From the NCBI GenBank assembly GCA_028867235.1, contig JAGWGS010000073.1:1-6685 (forward strand): a stretch of DNA of 6,685 nt. The letters are read 5' to 3'. The notes under the pieces were generated by a model. That model had not been told where the DNA came from, did not search any database, and worked only from the letters and a program-made list of their open reading frames with translations. The translations under genes were made by a program, and so were the position numbers. Source of the DNA: Nitrososphaerota archaeon (GTDB lineage: Archaea; Thermoproteota; Nitrososphaeria; Nitrososphaerales; Nitrosopumilaceae). Shown here one piece after another: positions 6,156-6,685 of this stretch (position 1 is its first letter; the number at the start of each line of letters is the position of its first letter).

Positions 6156-6685
6156 CAGAACAAGCAGAGATTGGAATTTTTGGAGGAACTGGAATATATG
6201 ATTCAGGACTACTCACAGAGAGCAAGGAAATTACAATAGACACACCATTTGGAAAAACATCAGATTCCATAACAGTTGGAATCTACAAGGGAAGAAAAGT
6301 TGCATTCATGCCAAGACATGGGAAAAAACACACTATCCCTCCACACCTCATAAACTTTAGAGCAAACATTTGGGCATTCAAGGAGATGGGCATCAAGAGA
6401 ATAATTGCTCCATCAGCAGTAGGAAGTCTGAAGGAAGAGCTCAAGCCAGGAGAGGTAGTCATACCATCACAATTTATTGATTTTACAAAATCAAGAAAAT
6501 ACACATTATATGAAGACAATAAAGTAATTCACATATCAGTGGCAGACCCATTCTGTCCTGAACTTCAGAGTGTCATATCAAAAGTTACAAAGAAGATGAA
6601 TCTTCCAATACACAAAGATGCTACATACATCTGCATTGAAGGTCCTAGATTTTCCACAAGAGCCGAGTCAAAGTTTTACAAAAAT
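6152..6685 (+). CDS. mtnP: S-methyl-5'-thioadenosine phosphorylase, 5' part (3' end beyond window)
   Basis: The frame opens with TTG, overlapping the TGA stop of apt, and stays open for 178 codons to the window edge, so about two thirds of a usual family member is present. Markers of the MTAP branch of purine nucleoside phosphorylases are GIFGGTGIYD (8-17, with T13 in the phosphate-binding region), DTPFGKTSD (30-38), MPRHGKKH (53-60), NFRANIWA (68-75), SAVGSL (88-93), FIDFTKSR (108-115), ADPFCPEL (131-138) and IEGPRFSTRAES (162-173). The enzyme splits methylthioadenosine with phosphate into adenine and 5-methylthioribose-1-phosphate. Methylthioadenosine is a by-product of polyamine synthesis and other S-adenosylmethionine reactions. 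The adenine is the substrate of the adjacent apt product. Position 106 is S where many relatives have D (S-Q-F-I-D). Some archaeal members accept other purine nucleosides, and specificity cannot be settled from this part alone. Confidence 0.93.
   Translation, partial: MTEQAEIGIFGGTGIYDSGLLTESKEITIDTPFGKTSDSITVGIYKGRKVAFMPRHGKKHTIPPHLINFRANIWAFKEMGIKRIIAPSAVGSLKEELKPGEVVIPSQFIDFTKSRKYTLYEDNKVIHISVADPFCPELQSVISKVTKKMNLPIHKDATYICIEGPRFSTRAESKFYKN

Overview
The window looks like chromosomal sequence from an ammonia-oxidising archaeon (Thaumarchaeota/Nitrososphaerota, probably the Nitrosopumilus/Nitrosarchaeum/Nitrosotenuis group). The evidence is AT-rich DNA, an archaeal/eukaryal-type transcription factor subunit with an iron-sulfur cysteine motif, start codons that mostly lack a Shine-Dalgarno but have TATA-like boxes about 25-30 bp upstream, TTG and GTG starts, and secreted beta-rich proteins of a kind common in this lineage. 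The assignment comes from the style of the proteins and promoters. No rRNA or other marker is present to fix the genus.

Left part, minus strand (1-1117). A small secreted or membrane-anchored protein of unknown function (1117-638) is followed by the 5' part of a gene for TFE-beta, the archaeal homologue of RNA polymerase III subunit hRPC39/RPC34 (557 to the left edge). TFE-beta acts with TFE-alpha in opening promoters.

Middle, plus strand. A 105-bp divergent promoter region (1118-1222) separates the secreted protein from a 691-residue ATPase of the OLD type: an ABC/SMC-like ATPase followed by a degenerate TOPRIM-like domain (1223-3298). Next is a 730-residue secreted, cysteine-free protein with about six tandem Ig-like repeats (3409-5601), likely a cell-surface protein.

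Right part, plus strand. Adenine phosphoribosyltransferase (apt, 5643-6155) overlaps the start of S-methyl-5'-thioadenosine phosphorylase (mtnP, 6152 to the right edge, incomplete). Together they form a two-step salvage path: MtnP releases adenine from methylthioadenosine, and Apt joins adenine to PRPP to give AMP. The mtnP start has a Shine-Dalgarno GGTGA inside apt, which fits translational coupling.

Most of the window is ordinary core-genome content. The parts worth a second look are the solitary OLD-like ATPase with an altered metal-binding motif, the lysine-rich tail of TFE-beta, and the two uncharacterised exported proteins. I see no CRISPR array, tRNA, rRNA, insertion sequence or prophage. 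No stretch over 300 bases is without a gene.
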